Assembly: GCA_946545105.1 (NCBI GenBank)
Contig: CAMNMY010000056.1
Coordinates: forward strand, 1-6,022
Origin: an uncultured Clostridia bacterium
GTDB lineage: Bacteria > Bacillota_A > Clostridia > Christensenellales > UBA3700
Direction: 5' to 3'
Length of the DNA stretch: 6,022 bases
Shown: one piece after another, positions 1 through 6,022 of the stretch
Layout of the letters: each line of letters starts with the position of its first letter
Numbering within the stretch: the first letter of the stretch is position 1
The notes under the pieces: model-generated
Told to the model about the DNA's origin: nothing
What the model saw: only the letters and a program-made list of their open reading frames with translations
Database searches by the model: none
Made by a program: the position numbers and the translations under genes

Positions 1-658
1 CTGGTCTTGTTGTAGCAACAACGATTTCGCCTGTACCATCAACTAATGGATATCTAATATTCCATAAGTGGCTTGGTTGTTCTTGATATTCAACTTCAGC
101 ATCAGACAAAGCAGTTTTACAGCAAGGACACCAGTTAATAATTCTTGCGCCCTTGTAGATAAGGCCTTTGTTATATAACTTAACAAATACGTTTTTTACA
201 GCTCTCGAGCATCTTTCATCCATTGTGAAAGCTTCTCTTGACCAATCGCAAGATGTACCTAATCTCTTTAATTGTTCAACGATTCTGCCACCATATTGTT
301 CTTTCCAAGCCCAAGCTCTCTTTAAGAAGCCATCTCTACCGATATCTTCTTTTGTGATACCTTCTTGCTTCATCTTTTCAACAATCTTAACTTCTGTTGC
401 GATTGATGCGTGGTCTGTTCCTGGTAGCCACAATGTTGAATAACCTTGCATTCTCTTAAATCTAACAATAACGTCTTGAATTGTATCGTTAAGAGCATGA
501 CCCATATGTAATTGTCCTGTTATGTTTGGTGGTGGAATAACGATTGTAAATGGATCCTTTTTCTTGTCTACCTTTGCAGTAAAGTAACCATTCTTAATCC
601 AATCTTGATAAATTCTTCCTTCAAACTCTTGAGGATTGTAAGTTTTTTCCATTTCCAT
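1..658 (-). CDS. valS: Valyl-tRNA synthetase, N-terminal part (cut by window edge)
   Basis: Class I aminoacyl-tRNA synthetase that charges tRNA-Val with valine in the cytoplasm. The first 219 codons are present; the rest lies beyond the left edge. The class I HIGH signature appears as HMGH at residues 51-54, inside [16 protein letters not shown], which is the ValS form rather than the IleS or LeuS form. [10 protein letters not shown] follows at 81-90. [16 protein letters not shown] (about 175-190) matches the zinc-ribbon segment seen in some ValS, with C177 and C180 as the likely pair. ATTRP at 215-219 marks entry to the CP1 editing domain; the KMSKS loop is off-window. The ATG at 658 is preferred because GGAG (673-670) lies 11 nt upstream; a second ATG two codons in is poorly placed. 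It begins 26 nt after a small membrane-protein gene and is probably cotranscribed with pgsA. Identity is secure; ValS is normally about 880 residues, so most of it is unseen. Confidence 0.96.
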   Translation of the reverse strand, partial: MEMEKTYNPQEFEGRIYQDWIKNGYFTAKVDKKKDPFTIVIPPPNITGQLHMGHALNDTIQDVIVRFKRMQGYSTLWLPGTDHASIATEVKIVEKMKQEGITKEDIGRDGFLKRAWAWKEQYGGRIVEQLKRLGTSCDWSREAFTMDERCSRAVKNVFVKLYNKGLIYKGARIINWCPCCKTALSDAEVEYQEQPSHLWNIRYPLVDGTGEIVVATTRP

Positions 659-684
659 AATTTATCTATCTCCGTTAATTTTTT

Positions 685-945
685 CTATTTTATGCAGGCT
701 ATAACAATACAACCAATAAGTATCATTACATATCCTGAGATTCTAAATACTCCAGCTACAAACGTTTCTGATTTATTTAGTTTTTGATTTATGCTTTGAG
801 CAAATGAAGTATTTCCAATTGGATTTGCAAATACTGCACTTAATATACCTAGAACTATTAGCACAAGCCCTGTTATAATTGCTGGATGAGAAATTCTATC
901 TGTGCTGAATTGAATCCAATCGAATAGGCCTGCTAAAAGATACAT
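685..945 (-). CDS. Small two-helix membrane protein, unknown function
   Basis: An 86-residue protein I do not recognise. Two strongly hydrophobic segments, about residues 21-40 (AIITGLVLIVLGILSAVFA) and 66-85, flank a polar stretch (about 41-64) containing Asn, Gln, Ser and Lys, so it is probably a two-pass inner-membrane hairpin. There is no obvious signal peptidase site, cysteine motif or catalytic motif. Its ATG comes 2 nt after the TAA of the phosphatidyltransferase gene, with a weak purine-rich AGAAGAG in the last pgsA codons as possible ribosome binding site, so its translation is probably coupled to pgsA. valS starts 26 nt downstream. The tight placement, uninterrupted frame and clean membrane-protein composition support a real gene. 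A role alongside PgsA in membrane lipid metabolism is only a guess from position. Confidence 0.78.
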   Translation of the reverse strand: MYLLAGLFDWIQFSTDRISHPAIITGLVLIVLGILSAVFANPIGNTSFAQSINQKLNKSETFVAGVFRISGYVMILIGCIVIACIK

Positions 946-947
946 AG

Positions 948-1673
948 TTATTGCTCTTCTTTTTCTGTTTTATCCTCATTTACATCTTGAGGTAGAGGAT
1001 TACCAAACTTGTCTAGCTTATCTAAAACACCAGATTCTCTTAACTTCTTTAATTGCTTTGCATAGATAATTGTGTAATTTGTAAAAGCAAAAATTTGTAG
1101 CACACAAGCACCTAAAAGAATGACCATATCTGTGTAGTATAAAATGTCCAAAATAATTTGTGGCATATCAAACCAACCAAACATATCTTTAACATTTAAA
1201 CCGAATGCTAGAATAATACCGATAAAGTTGATAGCAGCTCCAGCCTTACCGACCTTGTTTGCCATTTGTTCAACTTGTCTTTTTGAAGCTCTCATGAAGT
1301 ATTTAGATTGAACACCCATCATGATTTCTTTCACGATAAGCACGCCCATAAATACCCAAATAAACCATACATTCTTAACCAATGCTACCATCAAAATAGC
1401 AAAGCATTGCATTAACTTATCAGCAATTGGATCGATAACCTTGCCGATATCTGTTACCATGTTATATTTTCTTGCAATTTTACCATCCACGACATCTGTA
1501 ATTTCCGCAAAAATGAATGTAATAAATCCAGCGAACAACCACCATGTTTTCATCGTAGAATCTTCACATTTATAGCAAAGTCCCATAAATGCCAAAAAGA
1601 TTGGAAGACAAATAAATCTGATGTATGTCAAGATATTTGGAATTGTAAATAAGTCTTCTTTCTTGAATTGCAT
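948..1673 (-). CDS. pgsA: CDP-alcohol phosphatidyltransferase, probably phosphatidylglycerophosphate synthase
   Basis: Integral membrane enzyme of the CDP-alcohol phosphatidyltransferase family, likely transferring the phosphatidyl group from CDP-diacylglycerol to glycerol-3-phosphate, the committed step to phosphatidylglycerol and cardiolipin. The family motif DG(x)2AR(x)8G(x)3D(x)3D is perfect: D63, G64, A67, R68, G77, D81, D85, with an extra Asp at 60. The N-terminal IPNILTYIR (11-19) is typical of PgsA. About six hydrophobic segments are visible, near 12-31, 43-60, 88-118, 144-160 and a long stretch at 172-205. At 241 residues it exceeds the usual 180-200; much of the excess is a hydrophilic tail (about 206-241) ending in Glu/Lys-rich sequence. 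AAGGAG (1686-1681), 7 nt before the ATG, fixes the start. It is the first gene after a clear promoter. PgsA is favoured, but phosphatidylserine synthase or eukaryotic-type cardiolipin synthase share the motif and are not excluded. Confidence 0.88.
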   Translation of the reverse strand: MQFKKEDLFTIPNILTYIRFICLPIFLAFMGLCYKCEDSTMKTWWLFAGFITFIFAEITDVVDGKIARKYNMVTDIGKVIDPIADKLMQCFAILMVALVKNVWFIWVFMGVLIVKEIMMGVQSKYFMRASKRQVEQMANKVGKAGAAINFIGIILAFGLNVKDMFGWFDMPQIILDILYYTDMVILLGACVLQIFAFTNYTIIYAKQLKKLRESGVLDKLDKFGNPLPQDVNEDKTEKEEQ

Positions 1674-1680
1674 ATCTTCT

Positions 1681-1686
1681 CTCCTT
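1681..1686 (-). promoter_or_regulatory. Strong Shine-Dalgarno of pgsA
   Basis: The minus strand reads AAGGAG followed by 7 nt and then the ATG at 1673. This near-consensus site decides the pgsA start and is the best ribosome binding site in the window. Confidence 0.85.
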
Positions 1687-1690
1687 ACTT

Positions 1691-1704
1691 GCGCATAATA
1701 GCGC
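1691..1704 (-). other. Short GC hairpin in the pgsA 5' UTR
   Basis: The minus strand reads GCGCTATTATGCGC: a 4-bp all-GC stem around a 6-nt AT loop, in otherwise very AT-rich sequence. If transcription starts 6-7 nt after the predicted -10 box (around 1708), the hairpin begins about 4 nt from the 5' end of the mRNA and ends a few nt before the ribosome binding site. 5'-terminal stem-loops can protect mRNA from decay. It is not a terminator, as no T-run follows. It may be a chance structure or part of an operator. Confidence 0.35.
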
Positions 1705-1714
1705 TCGTTAAAAA

Positions 1715-1743
1715 ATTATACACGCAATAAAATTATAAAACAA
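1715..1743 (-). promoter_or_regulatory. Sigma-A-type promoter for pgsA / small membrane protein / valS
   Basis: On the minus strand, TTGTTT (1743-1738) is separated by exactly 17 nt from a consensus TATAAT (1720-1715). The predicted start near 1708 gives a leader of about 35 nt. It sits in the only sizeable intergenic gap of the window (104 nt), after the TPR-like gene, so it likely starts a new transcription unit. The -35 box matches TTGACA at four of six positions. AT-rich DNA produces promoter look-alikes, but spacing and position make this one credible. Confidence 0.68.
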
Positions 1744-1777
1744 GAAAAAATATTATATTTATATAAATCAGTGCGGA

Positions 1778-3580
1778 TTAGTCCTTGTTTAGACGTTGAT
1801 TGTATTCAAAAAGATACTTTTCAAACACATTTTTATCGTAGATTAAACCTTTAACAATGTCTTCTGGTGGAGTTTGTTTTGGTGTTACTAAATACAAGAT
1901 TAAAGCGTAAATTGCTCTTTCACTCTTCCATGCAAATTTCTTTTCTGCATTCATTTGATTTAATCTTTTTAAAAGATTAAGGATTGCTTTTAATCTCTTT
2001 TGATTTCTTGGCAAATCGTATGCAACAGCATGTGTGACAGCTGTCCACATTGCCTTTGGAAAATCGAATTTATCTATTAACTTATTTGCTACTCTAAACT
2101 TACTTTCCTCGTCTAGATAGTAGAATGATGGTTTGTATAATAATTCAAAATCAAATATCGTTTCTTTAACATCTGCACTCAATCCAAGTTCTGTTGCAGG
2201 TATCTCAAAAACGCGTTCTAAAAGAGGCTTTATTTGTTTACTCATTTTTTGATTCTTAGCTTCAACTGACACTAAGAATACTTTCTTTAAAATAGCACAA
2301 GCAATATCTATTCTTCCTGAGCGAATAACCCACAATAATTTTCTTATAAAGCCATCAATATCCATTGTCATCCAAGACGCCGCAGAAATGCCCTCTTGTT
2401 CTAAAAACAAAGAAAATTCTGAAATATATTGTTTTGTTAATTCGGTTATATCCCCAACGAATGTATTGTTTTGTATTGGTTTATCAAAGCCATATTTTAT
2501 GTAGTTTAGATAATGATATGCATCAGACAAATCACCATACATATCATTTAGATCTGCAAACACTTCTTTTGCCTTATCTATATACCCAAGATTGAAATTA
2601 ATTATTCCATAATTAGACAAAAGCGATTCTGAAGTATTAAAGTATGGTAATCTTGGCTCTAAGAAGGTTAATGCTTCAGCATATAAATGATTCTTAAAAT
2701 AAAGAAGAAGTATTCTATCAAACGGCAAAACTTCTCCCTTTGGTTTATCTTCAAAAAACGAAAGTGTCTCCCTAACTGCATCAACATCTTTCATATCAGA
2801 TAGAATCTCGGCTTTTAAAATTACATATGTGTAATCATCTGGATGATTCTCTAAAATCATGTTTACTAAATCTAACGCTTCTCTGACATAGCCCATAATC
2901 ATCAAAGCTACGCACTTTGTATAATATGCTACAAGCTTCAAATCCTCGCTTACATTAAGCGCTAATGCGTCATTTGCATAATCTATCGCCTTTGCGTATT
3001 CTTGCTTTTGTGCAGCCTCATACATCATTGACGTAAATTTATCAAATTCATCTACATGGTCTCTTACCGTAAATACACCATTTGATTTATTCTCTTCCTC
3101 TAAAAATGGGAATTCACCATTGATCAATCTATCAAATTCAGAATCAGATAAATCCTCAACGTTTACTTCTTGTCCATCTACAAACAAACTCTCTCCTTGA
3201 GACATCTTAGATAATTCGTCTTTGAAATTCTCTCTCTTTTCTTTAAGAAAGTTCTGTGCTCTTACTGCATAGAATTCAGCTGTGTTTTCAAATCCTGTTG
3301 TCTTGAAGTTGTACATCAATATAGCGTTTGCTTCACTATCTAGAGGCGCCTCTGTTAATACCTCAAACAACAATTGATTTGAAGCAACAAATACTCCACG
3401 CATAGCCAATACCTTTGCGTACTCTTTCTTTATCTCGATTCTTTTTTCTCTTGTAATGTTTTTAAAAGTTAATGCGTTTCTAAACATGCGGAATGCTTGG
3501 ACAAAATCTTGCTTATCTACTGCTTCTTTTGCCTTTTGAAAATAATCATCCGAACTGTTTTTAACTACGCATATACTCAT
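1778..3580 (-). CDS. TPR-like helical repeat protein, unknown function, coupled to hslO
   Basis: A 600-residue, apparently cytoplasmic protein with no signal peptide or membrane segment. Helix-turn-helix units resembling tetratricopeptide repeats are visible near residues 11-39, 47-78, 184-210, 215-247, 250-277, 287-312 and 318-348; clear units include EYAKAIDYANDALALN and GYVREALDLVNMILENHPDD. An acidic, low-helix segment (about 125-182) separates the N-terminal pair from the central array. The C-terminal part (about 370-600) is helical and rich in Lys, Phe and Tyr, but I recognise no domain in it. No enzymatic motif is seen. TPR arrays usually bind proteins, so an adaptor or scaffold role is inferred. 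The ATG overlaps the hslO stop in TAATG and only a distant GAAGG (12 nt away) precedes it, so translation probably depends on ribosomes finishing hslO. It ends the four-gene block; no strong terminator follows. Confidence 0.9.
   Translation of the reverse strand: MSICVVKNSSDDYFQKAKEAVDKQDFVQAFRMFRNALTFKNITREKRIEIKKEYAKVLAMRGVFVASNQLLFEVLTEAPLDSEANAILMYNFKTTGFENTAEFYAVRAQNFLKEKRENFKDELSKMSQGESLFVDGQEVNVEDLSDSEFDRLINGEFPFLEEENKSNGVFTVRDHVDEFDKFTSMMYEAAQKQEYAKAIDYANDALALNVSEDLKLVAYYTKCVALMIMGYVREALDLVNMILENHPDDYTYVILKAEILSDMKDVDAVRETLSFFEDKPKGEVLPFDRILLLYFKNHLYAEALTFLEPRLPYFNTSESLLSNYGIINFNLGYIDKAKEVFADLNDMYGDLSDAYHYLNYIKYGFDKPIQNNTFVGDITELTKQYISEFSLFLEQEGISAASWMTMDIDGFIRKLLWVIRSGRIDIACAILKKVFLVSVEAKNQKMSKQIKPLLERVFEIPATELGLSADVKETIFDFELLYKPSFYYLDEESKFRVANKLIDKFDFPKAMWTAVTHAVAYDLPRNQKRLKAILNLLKRLNQMNAEKKFAWKSERAIYALILYLVTPKQTPPEDIVKGLIYDKNVFEKYLFEYNQRLNKD
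1960..1980. repeat. 21-nt perfect inverted repeat inside the TPR-like gene
   Basis: Ten-base arms TTAATCTTTT and AAAAGATTAA surround a single central T. It lies within the codons for about residues 534-540 of the TPR-like protein (Leu-Asn-Leu-Leu-Lys-Arg-Leu). The composition is A/T-rich and much of the symmetry follows from adjacent Leu and Lys/Arg codons, so it is probably incidental. Confidence 0.3.
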
Positions 3581-4419
3581 TAATTAAAAAAACCTTCTAT
3601 ATCCTCTTTTGAATATCTATATTTTTTATTGCAGAATTGGCAACCAACTTCAATTTGGCCATGTTCTTTAATAATCTTTAATAATTCATCCTTTCCTAAA
3701 GTAATAAGCATTTGAGATACCTTTTCTTTAGAACAAGAACAAACATAAGATGGATTAACATCTTCTAATTGTTTCATTGGGAAATGTGCAAAATAGAAAT
3801 CAATTACACCTTGTGCTGTCTTTTCCTCAACGATTTGAGCAATGTTCTTCATTTGATTTACTATATCTTCCAAGATAACAATTATCTCATCTGTACAATT
3901 TGGCATTGGTTGAACAATAATACCTGCAGCCTTTTTACAAACGCCACCCTTTACATCTACATCAACAGATATAGCTGATGGCAATTGCTCTGACTTTGTG
4001 AAGTAATATGCAAAATCCATTGCAATATCTCCAACCATAATTTCGCTCAATCCATTGTATGGCTCTTTCATTCCAAAGTCTTTAATAACATTGATGTAAC
4101 CATTCTTACCAACAACATTTGGAACATCTCCCATAGCATTTGGGTTTTGAATATATCCTCTAACGATTGCGCCAGTATCTGCTGTTACAACCATCTTTCC
4201 ACCACTACCTTGTCCATCAACAATGATAGTTAATTTGTTTCCTTTTGATTTGAATCCTGATGAAATGAATGCACCAATCGTTAATACACGTCCAAGTGCC
4301 TTTGCTGCATCATCTGTTAGATTATGATAATTAATTGCTTGTTGAACGATTTCTGTTGTGTCTAAAACATCCACAATTGCCTTACCGTCAAAAAGCATTG
4401 CTCTTTTTATGGTATCCAT
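3580..4419 (-). CDS. hslO: Hsp33 redox-regulated chaperone
   Basis: Cytoplasmic holdase chaperone that is inactive while reduced with zinc bound. It becomes active under oxidative unfolding stress, when its cysteines form disulfides and release the metal. Length is 279 residues, close to the usual 290. The N-terminus has the family pattern (RAMLFDGKAIV, then TTEIVQQA and ALGR). The C-terminal switch has the CxC pair C227/C229 and the CxxC pair C260/C263; the 31-residue step from the second to the third Cys equals that of E. coli Hsp33 as I recall it (234 to 265). All four ligands are intact, so redox control should work. The ATG comes 1 nt after the methyltransferase stop, and AAGG (4430-4427), 7 nt upstream within the last methyltransferase codons, serves as ribosome binding site. 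Its TAA overlaps the next ATG as TAATG, linking it to the TPR-like gene. Confidence 0.97.
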   Translation of the reverse strand: MDTIKRAMLFDGKAIVDVLDTTEIVQQAINYHNLTDDAAKALGRVLTIGAFISSGFKSKGNKLTIIVDGQGSGGKMVVTADTGAIVRGYIQNPNAMGDVPNVVGKNGYINVIKDFGMKEPYNGLSEIMVGDIAMDFAYYFTKSEQLPSAISVDVDVKGGVCKKAAGIIVQPMPNCTDEIIVILEDIVNQMKNIAQIVEEKTAQGVIDFYFAHFPMKQLEDVNPSYVCSCSKEKVSQMLITLGKDELLKIIKEHGQIEVGCQFCNKKYRYSKEDIEGFFN

Positions 4420-4420
4420 A

Positions 4421-5134
4421 TTATTTCCTTCTTGCTATAAATAAATATCTTAATGAATCGTCTTTTAGTTCTTTAAAACTTGTGCCATCAAATACATTAT
4501 ATTCGAAATCTTTATCTAACATCTCAAAAATATCATTTTTGTCATAGATAAATTGTGTTTGGTTTTCATCAATTCTTTTATATGTATCGCCTTTTTGGTG
4601 TTCAAAGAACGAAATTTGCATTGAAACTTTGTTTCCTTCTAATTTGTTAGACCATATATATGTAATATTGTCTAAATCTTCACAGAACGTTCCGTTTCCA
4701 AGTACATTTTCTAACTTATATTTTGATGAAATATCAAATATAAAATAACCACCGCTTTTTAAATATGAAGCAACTTTATCTATTGATGCCTTTAATGTTT
4801 TTGCATTTACATAATTAAAGCCATCGCATACGCAAGTTACAAAATCTACTTTGTGTGGCGGTTTAAAATCTTTTAAATCTGATTCAATAAAAATAATATT
4901 CTTAAAAGCTAATCTTGCTTTATCTCTTGCCTTAGATAACATCTCTTCGCTTAAATCAACACCGATAACTTTAGCTCCAAGCTTTGTTAAAGCTATAGTC
5001 ATCTCACCTGTACCACAAGCTAAATCTACGCCCTCGCCCTTAGCATACCCCTTAATAAATTCAAGGTATGCACTATAATCAAAATCTTTCATTAGTTGAT
5101 CATAATACTTGGCAAGAATTGAATAAGCTTCCAT
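4421..5134 (-). CDS. Class I SAM-dependent methyltransferase, YqeM-like
   Basis: A 237-residue Rossmann-fold methyltransferase using S-adenosylmethionine; the substrate is unknown. Motif I is VDLACGTG at 36-43. The acidic ribose-binding residue is D60 in GVDLS, followed by EEMLSKAR. ESDLKDF (84-90) supplies the third motif, VDFVTCVCDGFNYV (about 96-109) the fourth, and LKSGGYFIFDI (125-135) a late strand. The N-terminal AKYYDQLMKDFDYSAYLEFI resembles the Firmicutes family that includes B. subtilis YqeM, so a small-molecule or RNA target is possible, but nothing here distinguishes them. The ATG overlaps the stop of the upstream membrane-protein gene in TAATG, and only an A-rich AAAAAGAAAAAG tract precedes it, with no GGAGG-like site, so it is probably translated by re-initiation. 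hslO follows after 1 nt. Confidence 0.92.
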   Translation of the reverse strand: MEAYSILAKYYDQLMKDFDYSAYLEFIKGYAKGEGVDLACGTGEMTIALTKLGAKVIGVDLSEEMLSKARDKARLAFKNIIFIESDLKDFKPPHKVDFVTCVCDGFNYVNAKTLKASIDKVASYLKSGGYFIFDISSKYKLENVLGNGTFCEDLDNITYIWSNKLEGNKVSMQISFFEHQKGDTYKRIDENQTQFIYDKNDIFEMLDKDFEYNVFDGTSFKELKDDSLRYLFIARRK

Positions 5135-6022
5135 TATTTCTTTTTCTTTTTATAACTAATCTTAGCTTGCTTTTCTTTTGCTTGTTGTTGACGATAAGCC
5201 TTAGCTTCTTTTGCTTGTTGCTTTTTTGCTTCTTCTTGATTTTTGTTATACAAGAAGTAAATATAGTTATCGCAATAGAATTGTGAATAAGCAATATCTA
5301 ATAATGCATAGAATGCAATTCCGTATAATGCAATTACAATTACCATAAATGTTGATACAGCTGGAATCAATGTCAATGCTAATGGCAAAGCCACAATGAT
5401 TGTTACGATTAATATTTGCAATGGAGAAATGCAAACAATGATTGCTGAATTCTTTAAGCAAATACCTAAATTCTTGTACCAAACTTTGTCATATTTATAT
5501 GTAACTAGCATTGGAACTAAAATCATTGAATATACTGAAGCAAGTAATGCTAAGATTCCACTAAAGATTAGTAGTACCCACCATCCTGCACTTGCAGATG
5601 CGCCCATAGCATATGCCATTCTAATTTCTAACAATGATGTTACAAATCCTAAAGCAAGAGCGCCTAATACTGTATAAACGATTAAGAACTTATACCAGTG
5701 TCTCTTAATTCCTAAGAAGAATGTTTTCAAAATATTACATTCAACATCCCACAATAAATTTCTCATGCAATTATACACACCAGCCATACCGATTGATGCA
5801 AACATAATTGATGGTAATAAATAGTAGCAAGTATATTGGATTCTTGTTGTATAGATATCTCTAATAGCGCTACCAATATATTCTGCTGATGATGCTGAAA
5901 ATCCGATTCCTAAAGATCCTGTGAAATTATAACCAGATAAAAATACACTATTAATGATGTAAGGTAGAACAAATAAAAATACGGCAATAAGTGGTGCCCA
6001 AAATAATGTTCCCATCAATGAA
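5134..6022 (-). CDS. DUF624/YesL-like polytopic membrane protein (5' end beyond window)
   Basis: About 295 codons are visible and the frame stays open to the right edge. A TTG at 6018 and an ATG at 6015 occur, but a Ser codon precedes them with no stop, so the true start is probably outside; neither has a visible ribosome binding site in the few bases available. Counting from the TTG, hydrophobic segments lie near residues 6-24, 62-82, 108-130, 146-172, 193-213 and 218-242. GMAGVYNCMRNLLW followed by ILKTFFLGIKRHWYK (about 77-110) resembles the conserved segment of DUF624 (YesL) proteins, which are often found near carbohydrate-uptake genes; their biochemical role is unclear to me. The cytosolic tail (about 258-294) is rich in Lys, Gln and Ala and ends in five lysines. 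Its stop overlaps the methyltransferase start in TAATG. Membrane location is secure; the family call is moderate. Confidence 0.75.
   Translation of the reverse strand, partial: SLMGTLFWAPLIAVFLFVLPYIINSVFLSGYNFTGSLGIGFSASSAEYIGSAIRDIYTTRIQYTCYYLLPSIMFASIGMAGVYNCMRNLLWDVECNILKTFFLGIKRHWYKFLIVYTVLGALALGFVTSLLEIRMAYAMGASASAGWWVLLIFSGILALLASVYSMILVPMLVTYKYDKVWYKNLGICLKNSAIIVCISPLQILIVTIIVALPLALTLIPAVSTFMVIVIALYGIAFYALLDIAYSQFYCDNYIYFLYNKNQEEAKKQQAKEAKAYRQQQAKEKQAKISYKKKKK

Noticed and set aside
168..443. Plus-strand open frame of 91 codons inside valS.
   Set aside because: It lies antisense to a well-conserved synthetase segment, its predicted protein has no domain-like character, and no ribosome binding site stands out.
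1732..1737. A second TATAAT on the minus strand in the pgsA leader.
   Set aside because: No -35-like box sits 16-18 nt upstream (AAATAT at 17 nt), whereas the downstream TATAAT has TTGTTT at the ideal distance.
1744..1765. A possible rho-independent terminator after the TPR-like gene: AAATA-TAA-TATTT followed by a short T-run on the minus strand.
   Set aside because: The stem is five A-U pairs with no G or C, so it would be very unstable; similar sequences arise freely in DNA this AT-rich. Not annotated as a terminator.
5068..5286. Plus-strand open frame with a Leu/Phe-rich, membrane-like 72-residue product.
   Set aside because: The hydrophobic residues come from the complement of A-rich lysine codons (TTT, CTT); it is a compositional shadow, not a membrane protein.
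5100..5294. Minus-strand open frame encoding a Lys/Asn-rich 64-residue peptide across the membrane-protein/methyltransferase junction.
   Set aside because: It is an alternative frame of the Lys-rich tail, overlaps two well-supported genes and has low-complexity composition.
6013..6018. TTG (6018) or ATG (6015) as the true start of the DUF624-like gene.
   Set aside because: The frame continues upstream to the window edge without a stop and only a few bases are available, so the start cannot be assigned; the gene is given as partial.

Overview
The window is AT-rich DNA (roughly one-third GC by eye) in which every recognisable gene lies on the minus strand. Gene families, AGA-rich arginine usage, strong AAGGAG-type ribosome binding sites and a ValS with the [10 protein letters not shown] form of its catalytic-domain motif suggest a low-GC Firmicute, probably an uncultured anaerobic Clostridia-type bacterium. 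That placement is inference; no rRNA or other marker is present.

Reading in the direction of transcription (right to left), the first block (6022 to 1778) is a compact four-gene operon: a DUF624/YesL-like polytopic membrane protein with a Lys/Gln/Ala-rich tail (its 5' end lies beyond the window), a YqeM-like class I SAM methyltransferase, the redox-regulated chaperone Hsp33 (HslO), and a 600-residue TPR-like protein of unknown function. The genes are joined by a TAATG overlap, a 1-nt gap and another TAATG overlap, so translation is probably coupled throughout. The promoter of this block is outside the window.

A 104-nt gap (1674-1777) follows. It holds a good sigma-A-type promoter (TTGTTT, 17 nt, TATAAT), a small GC hairpin expected near the 5' end of the transcript, and an AAGGAG ribosome binding site. 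It drives the second block (1673 to 1): a CDP-alcohol phosphatidyltransferase, most likely PgsA, with a hydrophilic C-terminal extension; an 86-residue two-helix membrane protein 2 nt downstream; and, after 26 nt, the N-terminal 219 codons of valyl-tRNA synthetase, cut by the left edge. No T-box leader is visible before valS.

There are no RNA genes, mobile elements or CRISPR arrays, and no gene-free stretch over 300 nt. The window is mostly housekeeping. The least explained parts are the TPR-like protein coupled to hslO, the small membrane protein between pgsA and valS, and the A-rich junction between the membrane protein and methyltransferase genes. I see no clear evidence of a new multi-gene system.
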